Below are positions 12,988 through 45,600 of a DNA stretch of 64,000 nt, piece by piece. This stretch comes from Callaeas wilsoni (lineage: Eukaryota; Chordata; Aves; Passeriformes; Callaeidae). Location of the stretch: contig VWPU01014826.1 of NCBI GenBank assembly GCA_013398955.1, forward strand, positions 1-64,000. The letters run 5' to 3'. The position numbers and the translations under genes were made by a program. Below the pieces are notes generated by a model. That model was not told the DNA's origin. It did no database searches and worked only from the letters and a program-made list of their open reading frames with translations. Each line of letters begins with the position of its first letter. Positions within the stretch are counted from its first letter, which is position 1.

Positions 12988-13503
12988 GAGCGCTGCTGCG
13001 GTGCGGGGCCGCGCTGGCGGGGGGAGAGCGGAGCGCTGCTGCGATGCGGGGCTGCCCTGGCTGGGAGAGAGCGGAGCGCTGCTGCGATGCGGGGCTGCCC
13101 TGGCTGGGAGAGAGCGGAGCGCTGCTGCGATGCGGGGCTGCCCTGGCTGGGAGAGAGCGGAGCGCTGCTGCGATGCGGGGCTGCCCTGGCTGGGAGAGAG
13201 CGGAGCGCTGCTGCGATGCGGGGCTGCCCTGGCTGGGAGAGAGCGGAGCGCTGCTGCGATGCGGGGCTGCCCTGGCTGGGAGAGAGCGGAGCGCTGCTGC
13301 GATGCGGGGCTGCCCTGGCTGGGAGAGAGCGGAGCGCTGCTGCGATGCGGGGCTGCCCTGGCTGGGAGAGAGCGGAGCGCTGCTGCGATGCGGGGCTGCC
13401 CTGGCTGGGAGAGAGCGGAGCGCTGCTGCGATGCGGGGCTGCCCTGGCTGGGAGAGAGCGGAGCGCTGCTGCGGTGCGGGGCCGCGCCGGCTGGGGGAGA
13501 GGC
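12988..13503. repeat. 43-bp GC-rich minisatellite, 12 units
   Basis: A 43-bp unit beginning GAGCGCTGCTGCG repeats every 43 bases from 12988. The ten central copies, starting at 13031 and ending at 13460, appear identical. The first (12988-13030) and last (13461-13503) copies are variant and share substitutions with each other, notably GCGGTG in place of GCGATG. Each central unit contains four CpGs, so the array forms an internal CpG island of about 0.5 kb in AT-rich intron. Because 43 is not a multiple of three, the frame rotates through all three phases, and long stop-free ORFs arise on both strands. These are artefacts of the repeat, not genes. Confidence 0.95.
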
Positions 13504-16500
13504 GCTGTCCCGGCCGCTGCGCAGCACCTGCGGGCCTCGTTAGACGCGCGTCAGCGCTGGGAGTGCTTCAGGCAACCGTGTGGAGCTTGTTCAGCTTAAA
13601 ACCGTCTGATCTGCGAGAGCACGATTTGAAAGCCGTGCAAATCCTAGAGTCATAGTGAGACTATTCCATTTTAGAATAAGCTTCAGGTTTTTAGACACCT
13701 TTGGCGTTTGTAATGGTTTAGTAATAGCTTGCTGCAGTTTTCACCCAGCTAGTGTTGACTGCTTTTTCCAAATGCTCTATCTGCATTAACATTTAAAAGA
13801 GCTGGAAGTATTGTAAAATACAACATTCAGTTTTGAGGGCAGCATGGACAAACAAAACATTAAAACCATATTTACTTTTGAGACTAAGTCAATGAGCTAC
13901 GAAGTTACCTTTAGGAACAATTCTTTTGTTTGCTATATTTGAGCCTTTGAAGCATATGTAAAAACTAGGCTGTGTTTGCACTATCCATTTAGCAGATGTC
14001 CAGAAACCTTTAAACATGACAGCTGAAAATTAGACAAGCATTCAGAAACACGTGATGCATACACATCAGCTATGTGTGAACTGTATTTTTCACAAAGAAA
14101 TTAAATAAAATTCCTGAATGCAAGAGCTTTATATACACTGTCCATTTGTTTTGCATTCAGTAGCAAACTAGCGTGTACTTGAAGAACTGTTGGATTTTTC
14201 TAGGTCAACCACAGATTCCTACAGAATATTCATTTTCACATTGTTAGCTGCCTTCTAAATGGAGTTACTGAATCATCATTGATATGTAGCTTATGTTATA
14301 TTATGTTGATTGTATTACTATTTAATGTGTTAATAGATGTAATTGTTTTATTTAAAAATTACCTTCTTCCGTTTCTGCATCTCTTTGACTGTTGTGGTCT
14401 TCATTTTTTGTCAGTCCTACTTCTGAGCAGCTCCTGTAGTACTCTTTCACTGTAGAACAGTTTTGCCAGCACATGTAGACAGATTGCTGCTAGTTGGTGT
14501 TTGTGTTGTACCTCAGACATATCTTGCCCCAAAGACTGTTTGCTGGCTTAGCATCCAAAGTTTCTTCCTAAACTTAGCCCACTTGATGCTTGCTTGTTAG
14601 GAGAGGGTTGCTTTAGAAATCATGAGCATGAAAACCAAGTCTGATTTAATGCAAAACTTGTAGTTAATGATGGTTGTTCCCATCTCTTGTTTTTCTCATT
14701 TCTTATATTACATTGTATTTCAAGATCCTGGGGTATGAAAATATCTTCTCAGCTGTACTTCTTCAGTGCAGTAGAAATAACCTGAGTATGTATAATTTCT
14801 TACATAAAAGGATACTTAGAGTAAGGGATTCTGCATTATAGCATAACATGAATCCTGGATTTTCATGTCATGTTGTCTAATGAAGGTATAAACCAGCACT
14901 GAAGAGCAGTCTTAAAGGCCGAGCTGTACAGAGCAAATGTGTCTCCACACTTTAAGTTGGCAGTATTCTGGCTTATTCTGTTTCCATGTCCCTAGTGGGA
15001 AAATTATCTCTGGGGTTCCATTTCTTTGTCTGAACAGAAGAGATGCCTCTCAAATGTATGGTCTTTGTCAGTTTTTAATGCAACCTTTGAAGCTTTCCTG
15101 TTCATTGTCGCTATCTCTAGTGATAGGAAAGTGCAGAAGAGGTAAAATATTTTGTGCTCTTATTTAAAGTGAGAGAGGTTTTCTTTCACAAGACCTGGGC
15201 TATTTCCTCTGTGTGCCTGGAATGCATTCATTCAGGTCACTGCCTCTGCGAAGTAACCTTGCGCATAATTATGCGTTGTTTTTAAAGTGATCTCTGATTT
15301 CAAAAGCACTGTCTTGGTTTCTCTTTGATGTGAAGGCTAGCAGGTGTCATAGCCAAGAAAATATTGTTTCATGGTAGTGCTGTGCAGAAGGTAAATACCT
15401 AGATGTCTTGGGGAAAGCACATGGTTTTCCAATTAATTTCTAATTGTGGATACATAAACCTGCTGTGCTTAATCAGGGGCCCATGAGCTGAGCAAGTTTT
15501 TAATTGCCTGCTGTTTCAGCTAAACTTCTTGGAGTCCTAGTGCAGATGAGCCTGGACTGATTTTTGAAAGTAAAATTTGAGATTGCCCAAGTGCAGCCAG
15601 AAGGAGACGGTGAGGACAGGCTTGATAACCGGCTGTCCCACGAGCTCTGCGCAGCCGCGAACCTCGACGGAGCCACCCTGCTGCAGCTCTGCTGCAAACT
15701 CCTTAAGTTCATTGCACTTGGGAGTGTGCTTTTCGGAGTTAAAGCTCTGCTACTCCAGAGGCCCCTTTAGAGCACTGACCAGTGGTATCATATGTGTAAA
15801 AAGCATTAAATGAAACAGGGTCTGGAATGAGTGTCAAGCCATCTCTCTCTCTGCCTTCTAAAGAAATGAATTTATACACTCTGGAAAGACAAGTTTACCA
15901 AATATATTCTTATTGTTTATATAATCTTGCACTGCAAATTCTTGTGTTTTGTTGTTTTGGTTTTTTTTTTTAATCTGGCCATTTCTAAGGTTTTTAATGC
16001 ACCTGCAGTAGGGCTTTTAAACTGAAAGCTGTATGAGCAAAGAAGTAGCTCCTCCCTTTCCCATGGTACCTTTCTATCCCAAACCCATCTGTTTCTCCAG
16101 TATATTTAGGCTGTACTGGAAAAACATTTTCACATATACTGTCCATGCATTGTCTTGTAGCTTGATTAATAAATGGAATATTTTCTGTATTGGAGACAAA
16201 ATTTAGTGTTGAACTACAGCATTATGCTGTTTTCCAGATATCTTGAAGTCAGCGAGTTTATGAAGAACAATCTTGTTGAGACATGCTAAAGGTACATGCC
16301 TTTCTTTAAGCAGAAGCAATGGCAAATGTTTGCATATTTGGGTATGAGCAATGCTATACATGGTTTCTTTACTGTTTTAAATATGCTTATTTTAAAGTTG
16401 GATGAAGACTTTTGGTCAAATTTCGTTCTTAGTATTATTCACTTGTGGAGGAGGAGATGTCACTGAAGCAATTTATAAATGTCCATACTTTCTAAGGTTA

Positions 16501-18245
16501 GCCCTTGATACTTTCATAGATAAATGCTACTTGCATTTTCATGGAGCTACATGTTCAACGCATCCATTTTTATTTTTACAACTGTATCGGGCTGTACCGA
16601 ACTGATGAGTGGACGTTGTTGACCATCTGAAGTCTCCTGAAGAACTGTTGAACTGTATTGCTGTTAGTGAATTCAGAATAAAACTTACACCCAGCCTTGC
16701 AGATCCCCTAGGAGATTTCACTCTGGATGCAGTGTTACTTTCAATTCCTACATTTTTGTTGTGCTTCCTTGGGTAAATAGTACTTATGGCAATATGAAGA
16801 AGTGGTAACCACACAGGAATATCTTAGAATTCAGTTTTGAAATATCCTTATCTTGACTGAATGCAGGCTGCCCGTAAAAGGTTGCCTTGTAGTGAAATTT
16901 GCTTAGGCACAGTATTTTAAAGGAAAGGCACAATGGTTGATGTGTGAGAGAAAATTGAAATTTTCTGTGGGATTATTTCCCTGCTGTCAGTTGACAGCAT
17001 TCCAGCAAGTTGACAGTTAATGGGACAAATGTATTACCAGTTTCCTCATTAATAATAGAAATCTGGAGTCTCCATCCTCCCTCTCTTTCCATATGTGCTT
17101 CTGCAAAATTGCTAGAAAATGGAACAAAATGTCAAATTTCAGACAGGCCAATTTATCTGATATAGCTTAATCATGTTTTAATGAAGGACATGGCATGCAT
17201 ACATTGTGTAAGAATCTTAAAAGCCTGACAATTTCTGCATTTAGACTTGCTTTAATATTTAAAGATAGGATTCTTGGTGTTGTGGATCTTTGAAGCTAGA
17301 CTTCATAAGACTAGTCACCAGTAAATGAACAGATAGGAAAAATATAAGTATTTGGCCTTCTTCTCTGAGCTGTGTTCATAGAGCTGGGCAGGACCAGGCA
17401 TTTCTGAGGATGCTTTCATTGAGATGAAGAAAGGGGGATCACAATGGGTTCTGAGCTGAGTGGGAGCAAAGCACTGAATGGAAGTAAGCTTGGTTATAAA
17501 ATGAGAGGCTGACACTCTCTATGGCTGATGGACAAAACTGTGTACAAGTCACGAGACATTGAGGCAAGGGGTGCAGAGGAGATGGATGTCAGGGCTGGTT
17601 CAGTCTGAGGAAGCTGTAATGGCCAGAGGGTTGGAGGCAGGGGTAAGGCATATGTAATTGCTAAGACCTCTTTGCTGATATGAGTGCATTACATCCAAGT
17701 GGCTTATTTATGTCCCTCACTCACTTACTACACAAAATGTGCAAGAAATGGCTTTTCTGAGAATTGGCTCCATGTCTTCTGAAGTGCTGAGTAAATCTGT
17801 TTTATGCTAGGAGAGCATGCATTTAAAGTGAAGAGAGAGACTGTACCTCTTGCTGTCAGAGTACATACTGATAATTTTTGATGAATGCCATGTAAGGCTG
17901 CCAAAAAAGGAATGATAATTTAACAGCAAGTGGAGACACTCCTCCTTCCTCACTTTGGGATACCTCTCCCTCCTTCCTCATACTATTAGTAAAAATAAAC
18001 AATGACTTATTTCATATGCTGCTGTATACTAAAATGCTATTATGAATTATAAAATGGTTAGTAAATACAAGTTTCCTTGTACGTATTGGCAAGCATATTC
18101 TGTTCCTGCAGACATGAAAAATAACTTATATATGAACTTGGGACTTATTTGGGAAATGTCTTGTGTGTCTTATAAGGAATTTTGCCTTATGTCAGATTAC
18201 ATATAGTTGTAAAATCTTGCTTTTTCAAATTTTGTTTCTTCATAG
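13504..18245 (+). other. MAPK8: MAPK8 5' intron, right part
   Basis: AT-rich sequence ends in a pyrimidine-rich tract and CATAG acceptor at 18241-18245, just before the first coding exon. The GC-rich skirt of the minisatellite continues to about 13560. A smaller CpG-bearing patch lies at about 15600-15680, within a 68-codon plus-strand frame of no recognised identity. I see no repeat or gene otherwise. Confidence 0.55.
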
Positions 18246-37843
<19,598 letters not shown>

Positions 37844-38028
37844 CTACTTGGTCTTTTGGGGGGCGGGAGGGGGGTCCTTTTAGTCATTAATAGGGCACTT
37901 TTAAAATTTGGTGGTATTTTTGAGTGTTTTTTCAAAAATAATCATGAGATTCATCATAAAGTGCTGTAATTTCAAACTGTAAGTTGTGTTATAAGCAGCC
38001 ACTTTTTTGCTGTAATTAACTGTAAAAT

Positions 38029-38034
38029 ATTAAA
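38029..38034 (+). terminator. MAPK8: Candidate proximal poly(A) signal ATTAAA
   Basis: ATTAAA lies about 190 nt after the long-form stop, followed by T-rich sequence. Use would give a short 3' UTR. Inference only. Confidence 0.35.
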
Positions 38035-38617
38035 CCTGATAATTTTTATTGTGGTTTTAAAATCTGCATATTTGCTTTACTATTATGCTGCTGATCTTTT
38101 TTTACTGAATTTGTAAGATTTGTTTTATCAAAGCACATATTAATGTTGTGGTCATTACCATATGATGAATTATTTAAGATTTTATAGGTTTTCAATTTTT
38201 AAATTAGAATTTATTCCAGATGTTTTGTTCATGAGATCCTTCAAAGTTTTATGCTTGGTCATACATCTGTGTCCAGGTGGAGGGGGAGAGAATTCAGTGC
38301 AGCCAGCTGTAGTTTCAGGCATACTACTGTGGTGCTGGGTAGTGAACAAAATCCTCTTTTATTTTGGCCACTTGCCAATAATACTTCAGCAAAAGCAACA
38401 ATTAGTGAGTTTTTTTAGAGAAACAGAAAAAACCCTTTGCAAAGTTACATCATCTGAATGGGTTTATGAACTTTAGAAAGCAAAGCATATCTTCAAAGCT
38501 GCAGAAATATCCAGCCTAGCAGAGTAACGTGATGTTTTTCTGCAGAGTTGTGGCATGCCAAATCTTGTGATCACCATAAAACATGAGGATACTTCATGAA
38601 TAATACATTGCAATGCC

Positions 38618-38623
38618 AATAAA
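38618..38623 (+). terminator. MAPK8: Candidate poly(A) signal AATAAA
   Basis: A canonical hexamer followed within 30 nt by GT/T-rich sequence (GTAGCCTGTTTTTCTAC). It is a reasonable alternative 3' end of MAPK8. Confidence 0.4.
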
Positions 38624-41327
38624 CTGTTTACTTCTAGCTTGTAGCCTGTTTTTCTACACACAAAATGAAGTGTATCCAGGATGTTTAGACTGACAAGAGG
38701 AAAAATGAATATGCTGTAGCTATACTTTCATGTGAGATGTGATTCTTGGGAGTTCTGGTTCTTACTTGGTTTTGTCTACTAAGGTGAGTGCTTTTTGGGT
38801 CAAAGAGGGAATGGCATGAATGCAATAGGGGCAAAACTTCGGCTACTCTTTCTCCACCAAAAGTAACTGATTGCTAAAAACCATTAAGTGGTAGGAGAAC
38901 CTCAGGATTTCTGTAGCTAATGCATTAATTGAGCAATATATGCCATCCAAGGAGGGAGAAGTAGTGCCGTATAAATTTTTATCTCTTTCATTTCACCATG
39001 AGATCAGTGTAGCAGAAATCTTAGCAGTGGTTCATTTAAAGTCATAAATATTCAGTAGTTTTCATCACCGAAGCTTCAGGTTTCAATACACTTTTTAAAC
39101 AAAAGATATATTGAGATATATAGAACAGTTACTAAATAGTCATGTAAGATGGTGCTGCTCCTCACAGAAGTATTTTAACTGTTTACATTTTATATTTACA
39201 GAATGATTTATGTATAACTGACTTAAGTTTATGTATGAGTTGAACAATCATTCAGAATTTATTTCTTTGGAAAATGCAGATTTTTAGTGAAGCTAGGCTG
39301 TATAATTGATTGCCTTGTGTAGACGCATATTTTGTGTAGTGAATTAGAATGTGAAGAGGAATTTAAATTAGTAAAGCTCACAAAAATGGGCATAAAAGAT
39401 ACAGAAGTCTTGCCAGGCGCTGAGCATAAGCAAATAATGTAACTGGCTACAGAGGTCATCCAGGAGTGACTGGTGGTCTTCAGTGTGGTTCCTTCTGCTT
39501 GTTGCGTTAAATAAGCATCTTTTTGAAGTTTTAACTGAAAGAGGAAAATTTGTCTTTGCAGTAAGTTTCAGAAAAATAGAAGTGATAGTAATGTCAATAT
39601 CTAACATGTCTTTTTAAAAAAACAGGCAGGGTTGCAAGGAATGGTAATGTCTCAAAGATAACTAAATTGATAAACTGCACAGTTGTTTTCCTGGCCTGGC
39701 TAGACTGCTGGTAAGTGTTGTGTGCATGAATTTTGCTTTCCTCACTTGTATCTTTCAATATTGCCTTCCTAAGCCACATTTGCTAAGGCAATTATTTTTG
39801 CAGGATCCTGCCAAATTTTGTATTACCTCAGAACAGGCAGGACAAGTTTGGATTCATCTAGCACTGGAATGTAGAAAATGTTGAACAGAGACCAACAGAA
39901 CAGTCTATTTTGTAATTTTTTTATCAAAGTTTAAGCTGTGAATTAAGCCAAAATTTTTGGTCAAACAACATTGTTATATAGGGTCAAATTATAGTGTGGG
40001 CAGCACAGATAATGAAGTTAAGACTGACTAACGTAACTTCTGATGCCTCTCAGTGCTGTTAAAAACAAATTGGTAAATATAGTCCCTATTTAAATTCATT
40101 TAAGACCCCACTGGATTGCAGCAATGATTGAAATATTTTGAAAGTTAAAAATATTTTTTGCTATCACTTTCCAGTGTCCTAAATATATAGTAACTGAACT
40201 GAGCTCATAAGCTCTAAGGAGAATGGAGCTGTTCTTCTTTCAAGGCAGAGTTAGTGAATGTGTGGAACTGCCCGCTGCAGCTATTGCAGTGTGAGCAAGC
40301 TGTGCTTAAAGGGATTGTTTTGGTAGGGTCAGAGCTTTGCCTGTGGAAACGGAGAGTTCACTTTTGGCACTATCTTCATAGGAGTGTTGCTTTTTCTTTT
40401 TCTTTTTTTTTTCAGTTGCTTGCATTTTAGGCTAATTAAAGTGATGGCAAATTTCAAAGGCAAGAAAATCATATTCAAATCAAATTATCACAATAGCATC
40501 CTAGTCTTAACTTCCTTTTTTATTTGTCAAAATATAAATATTTTTCAGATAGCAAACAAATGGGTAACTGGAATTCAGCTATCTTCGTCTCTTGTTAGAT
40601 TATACGCTATCCAATGCACTGTACAATTTTAAAGTATTGTTAAGCTTTATTTCAGACTATGATTTGGAACCTTCGCATGACAGCAGGCTTCGCTAAGGTG
40701 CATGCAGCTTTCTAAGGCCATTCCAATCCACGGGAGTTGGTACGGATTGAATTACCATGAACTGTCTGATCTCTTACCTCAGGTGAGGTTCAAAGTTGGA
40801 CAGTAATAGCAAGATTGATTTCTGCCTTCTCTGAGCAGAGCTGTGGCATGCAGCAAGGATACAGCAGCAAGGATAAAGCAGCTCTCTCCTTTTGTAGAAG
40901 TAGGTTGTTCAAGAATTTGAAATGGAGATGGGGGGAATTAGTACCCCTAGGGTGTACTGGGATGCTGTGCTGGGAGGTCTTTTGTTGGTGCAAGACAGGT
41001 CAGAGCTGATGTGTTTGTGTGTGAGCAGCTGTGCTGCCCGAGCACAACTCCCTGGTGAACACGCTTAGCCCTGGGTCCCTCTGCTCAGCTGAGCAGATGT
41101 GGCACTTTGCCCTGCCCAAGCTTGGGCTTTTAGCTTTGAAGAACTTTTACTATGTGAGATGCAGCAGCATCTTTCTGGGCTGGAATTCCAGCTTGACACA
41201 GCATCAGCACCAGTGGTGCGGTGGGGGTGTCCTGTGTCCCCAGCACGAGCTGTGCCAGCAGGGCCCTGCTGCCTGGGGTTGGTAGGGCCAGCACTGAGCA
41301 CCTGCACCAGGGCTCTGTGGGGAGTGC

Positions 41328-41352
41328 ATGGATGGATGGGTGGATGGATGGA
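41328..41352. repeat. (GGAT)n tetranucleotide run
   Basis: About six GGAT/GGGT units, seen directly, inside the inferred MAPK8 3' UTR. Confidence 0.85.
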
Positions 41353-42618
41353 GCATTCAGCTCAGCACTGTGTGATGAAAAATGTGAAAAACCTCCTACA
41401 GGAGGATGGTCCTATCCAGCCAATAAGCCGAAGTGTATGACAGTAAATATTTCCTGATTAAGATTATGGGCAAAAGGGGAGAAGAAGGTTCAGCTTACAC
41501 TTGGTCTTTCTCTTTCAAGTTGCTAAAGGGAGTGAATTACATTTTCTAGATCTGTTTTTATTTGCTGTTGGCAGCAGCTTCTCCATGCTGTTACAGTTAT
41601 TTTTTCCTGTTAGTGGTTTGGTGTGGTTGAAGGAGAGCCTGTCTGTACTTTTCAGTAGGATTAGAAAGAGGTTTTTATTGAAGCAGTGTGATAAGACTGT
41701 ACTGCCTACCCAAATTTTCAATTAATTAAATTTATTCTTAGTTAAGGGCACTGGATAAAAGTGGTATTTTAAGTGGTCTCCCTCACTCCTTTCTCTTTGT
41801 ATGTCTGTGTTACAGAAACGTGTTATGAATCAAATCACATTGTGTTTCTACTTCTGCAGTTGAAAATTTAAGCTAGGTTTTCTTGAACTACCTCACACAA
41901 ACTTTCTACGTTTCTTAAGTAAGCAAAGCTAACCCTTGCTATTGGAACTACACTGAATGTGAATAGAAAATACACCTCCTTTAGAAAAACAAACCTATTG
42001 GCCAATGTTGAGACAATATCAGTATGTTTCTTATCTATTTCACGTAAGATGTTCATGTGTAATATATAGCTTGTGTACAGTAATGTACATCTAGATTATT
42101 GTGTTAGCTGTAAATTGGTGATTTTATTATTGTAGTCTGGTTTTGTAGGGTAAAAATAGCTTACTAGTAATGTCAGCTCATCCTTTACATTTTACAAAAG
42201 GAATAATTCTTGGTAAGCTTTGCATACAGATGAATTACTTTTGTAGGCCCAATATCTAGTCTATTTTTGAGAGTTCTTTAACTTTTATTACTAAAGTTGA
42301 GAAAAAAAATTCCACCCCAATTATTGTGATCATTCCTTCTGCCCTTTTTGAAGTATATTCTTAATTTTATTGTGTCCCAAGAAATATGAAGGGGAAGATA
42401 CACCATTAAAAATACTGGGGAAAACTAATTTTTTTTCTTCCCCACATTTGATACTTTTTCCTGCTTTTCCTTTATTCCCTCCAAATAAGCTGTTGGTGGG
42501 CATTACTGAGAACATTGTGGGGTTTTTTTAACTCATTCATGCCATAGGTCATTACATGTGCACCACTGGAATGTATACATTGTTATCGAGTATGTCAATT
42601 GGTTATAATGATATTTTA

Positions 42619-42624
42619 AATAAA
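42619..42624 (+). terminator. MAPK8: Candidate main poly(A) signal of MAPK8, AATAAA
   Basis: The hexamer lies in TTTTAAATAAAAAAG, followed by an A run and then GT/T-rich sequence (TTAGTGTTTCTTC) about 30 nt on. It is the last strong plus-strand signal before sequence that reads as intergenic. Confidence 0.5.
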
Positions 42625-42640
42625 AAAGAAAAAAAAAGTT

Positions 42641-45600
42641 TGACCACCATGCATTAGTGTTTCTTCATTGCCAGGTTGCACTGGGTTTCCTATGGATTGC
42701 ATAATAGGGCTGCACTTGAAATCTTATTAGTGAGAGTCCATCCTGAGAATTCATCTGGTTTTTAATGGTAGTGTCTTGTCTTGTGTGTGAGCTCACTCAT
42801 GGGCACAGTGACATGTTTTTTCCATTTCTCCATCCCCATGGATTTTGGATGTGACACAGACTGTTAACAGCCACACGTTCAGTGTCTTTGCGACCACTGG
42901 GAATCCATTCTTGCTTCCTTGCTGCCAGCTCCAGCCACCTTAATTCCTGGAAATACAGCTGCTGAGACCTTGTGCTGCTGAAAGAGGTAAGCCGTGGGTT
43001 GCCTAGTGTATGGGAAAAATCTCCCAAAACTGCATCTTGGAGAAGCCTGAAGGATCTGCCTTCTGGAGAGCTGACTTGGATGCCTGGACCACTCACTGCA
43101 CTGGCACTTCTCCCACAGGTAAATCCCAGCATAATGCATTTGATTGCCCTCCCTTCCAGCAGGGTTTCAGTGCTTCCTTAACAACTGCAGCTGCCCTTGA
43201 GCTGTGCTGGTGGTGCCTTTGTGTCCAGTTTCAAGGGAAAGAGACTGACCACGGTGCAGCCAGCTTTGTTCATCAGGGCTAGCAGTTTGTGGGATGGTCT
43301 TCTAGGAATGTGGTGGGACTCACAAATGCTCTTCCTTATTTGCATATGTCAGCATGAAGTGCAGCCAATTTCCAGTGATATGTTATTATAGAGGAAGGCC
43401 AGAGAGAGTTGTAGCTCTGCCCAGGATTTGTTGGGTGGCTCAGGACTGAAACACTCCATAGTGCTGCTGCCTTCAGTGGAACTCACGTGTGAATGTAGAT
43501 GAGTCATTAAGCTATCCCTGTTCATTTTCCTTTTTGTGTTAGAAATGCCATGACCTACCAAAGTTTTCTTTGTTATTGTGAAGTGCTGCTGTTTTGCTTT
43601 TTTTAAAAGCATATGCTCGTGTGGTTCTTTTTTCACTGAAAAGTTTTTACTGTTTTTCTTTGCCTGCATAATACTGGAAGGTATATTCCAGGCTGGGAAG
43701 ATGGCAGAGGTGAAGCTGTGGTAAAAATTTATCTATTCCAGGAACCTTCTGTCATTTTAATTAATAACAACCAAAGCTGTGTCTTGTAAACACTTGCTAA
43801 GAAAGCTGACATTTAAATCAAGGACTGTAACGAGTGAAAGGTCTGCAAAATAAGGAGTAGTCTCCAGTGCTTGCTGTGGGGAAATGCACTGGTGGGGAAG
43901 GGTATGGAAACAGGAGTTACATCCTTTCCTAGCTTTATCATCTTCCTCACATAAGGGCATAGTGTTCTATGAAGTTGTGTACAAGTGGATTCCCATTTCT
44001 TGCATAATTGGCCCTATCAGGAATTTAACATTATGGTCCCGTTGGTCTTGTTGCTGCACTTGAGGTTAACATCCCACTGTGGTGCATTTTAGTGTGAACT
44101 GCGTTGTTTGCAGCGTTTTGCAACGTTTATTTACTGCAGTGGCTTATCTTCAAAAGGAGCTGAAATTTATTTCTCGTGAACAAGAGCCATAGGTGTTGCT
44201 GGAGCACAACAGCCAGTTTGGAACTGGTTTGTTTCACTCATCATTTTGAGTGGGTAGAGTTTCTTTTTAATACTAAAAAGAATTAATTTTATCTTGGATA
44301 CCAGATTATGTAGTGCTATAAATCTCATGATCCTATCCTGGATCTGCAGGTTTGGGGTAGGTGGGTTTGTTAGCACCTAAGGTTAAATACCAGCAGTCCT
44401 GTTCACTGCTTGTCTGGCATATTTGGTGTTTAGTCTCCCAGTCAGCAGGGCTCAGTTCTTGAGTTTGTAGTGTGAACTAAGGGGAGCACTCTGCACTCGA
44501 TACAGACAGGAGATAATGCAATATAAATAGTGTAAGGGAGGTGTGGGCTGTCAGGATGGATACAGTGAAAGGCTTCCATGTTTTGGGTAGAAGTAAAAGA
44601 AGGCATTAAAATACCTTGCTTGCTACTACTACTTGGATTGAATGTTGCTTTTTATCAGTCCTGGTGTTCTTACAACCTGGCTCAGAGCACCCTTCAATAT
44701 TAAGGTTTATTTTGCTATGACTGACCTAGTACCTCCAGCTACCTGCCACATTGTGCTCTTCCAGCTCAGTCACTGTTACTGCTTCTCTCCCACATTATCC
44801 ATCTGATGCTGCTGTTTTGAATGGCCATCTTATTCCTTTCAGGATCACTTGTGACCATCGGTAATGAATCCCAAGGCAGAGGTGGGAAAAGACGGGGAGG
44901 ATGCTCATGCCTGCAGGTGGCAGGCAGCTGCTGCTGAACGTGCAGGTACCTGCCTCAGGTCAGGGGCAGCAGTAAGGAATCCAGGGCAGTAGGAAAAGGT
45001 TTTGAAATAACTGAATGAACCTATCCACATGGCTTACTGTACCACCTTGCTTGATGTTTCTTATCCAGGAAAGATTAGGTTAAAATTCTGCTTTTTGCTT
45101 GCTTTAAATGGTTTACATTTTTTACATTGCTATAGGATGGAGGAATGTTACAGTGCAGTAGAGACAAGTTAACACCCAGATGTTTTAAATATTGAAATAC
45201 CTGGATATCTGTGAGATGATGAGGAGGAAGTACACCTTTCAGTATTGATTATCTCCTGGTATGTAAAAAAAACCCATTCTAAGGTTATTTCCAGACAGTG
45301 AGTCATAGTCTTCTCTAGTAAGAAATGAGATTCAGGGCATTTTTTCCAAATACTTAAGCAATCTTCTTCATTACAGGCTATACTTTCCCTTTAGCCAGTT
45401 CATGTTGTTGCACTTTTTTGTTAAAATTCTTTCTCCTTAGAGACTCCCAAGCTACCTCAGAATGTCAGAGTGCCAACAAAGTAAATGGTGCTGGGCTTGC
45501 AGGTGGAATTCAAGCTGAATCTGGTGAAACAATTTTCTTTGTGCAGACTCTGCATGGCTCAGGGTGCTACAAATGCTATGCAGAACTTCTTGAAATCACT

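Larger units (their letters stand above)
37844..42640 (+). other. MAPK8: MAPK8 3' UTR (end inferred)
   Basis: This region follows both MAPK8 stops, is AT-rich and lacks long significant ORFs. Several poly(A) signals occur. The most distal, convincing one is AATAAA at 42619-42624, followed by an A-rich stretch and a GT/T-rich downstream region. A GC-richer interval at about 41020-41310 and a GGAT run interrupt the AT-rich background. A UTR of about 4.8 kb is plausible for a vertebrate MAPK8, but its true extent needs transcript data. Confidence 0.6.

Noticed and set aside
12988..13503. Resemblance to a CRISPR array (regular direct repeats)
   Set aside because: The units are contiguous with no unique spacers, and the setting is a vertebrate intron. 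It is a tandem minisatellite.
12892..13655. Four overlapping 196-240 codon ORFs over the minisatellite, on both strands
   Set aside because: They are stop-free translations of a 43-bp repeat in rotating frames, without splice or start context. The repeat explains them completely.
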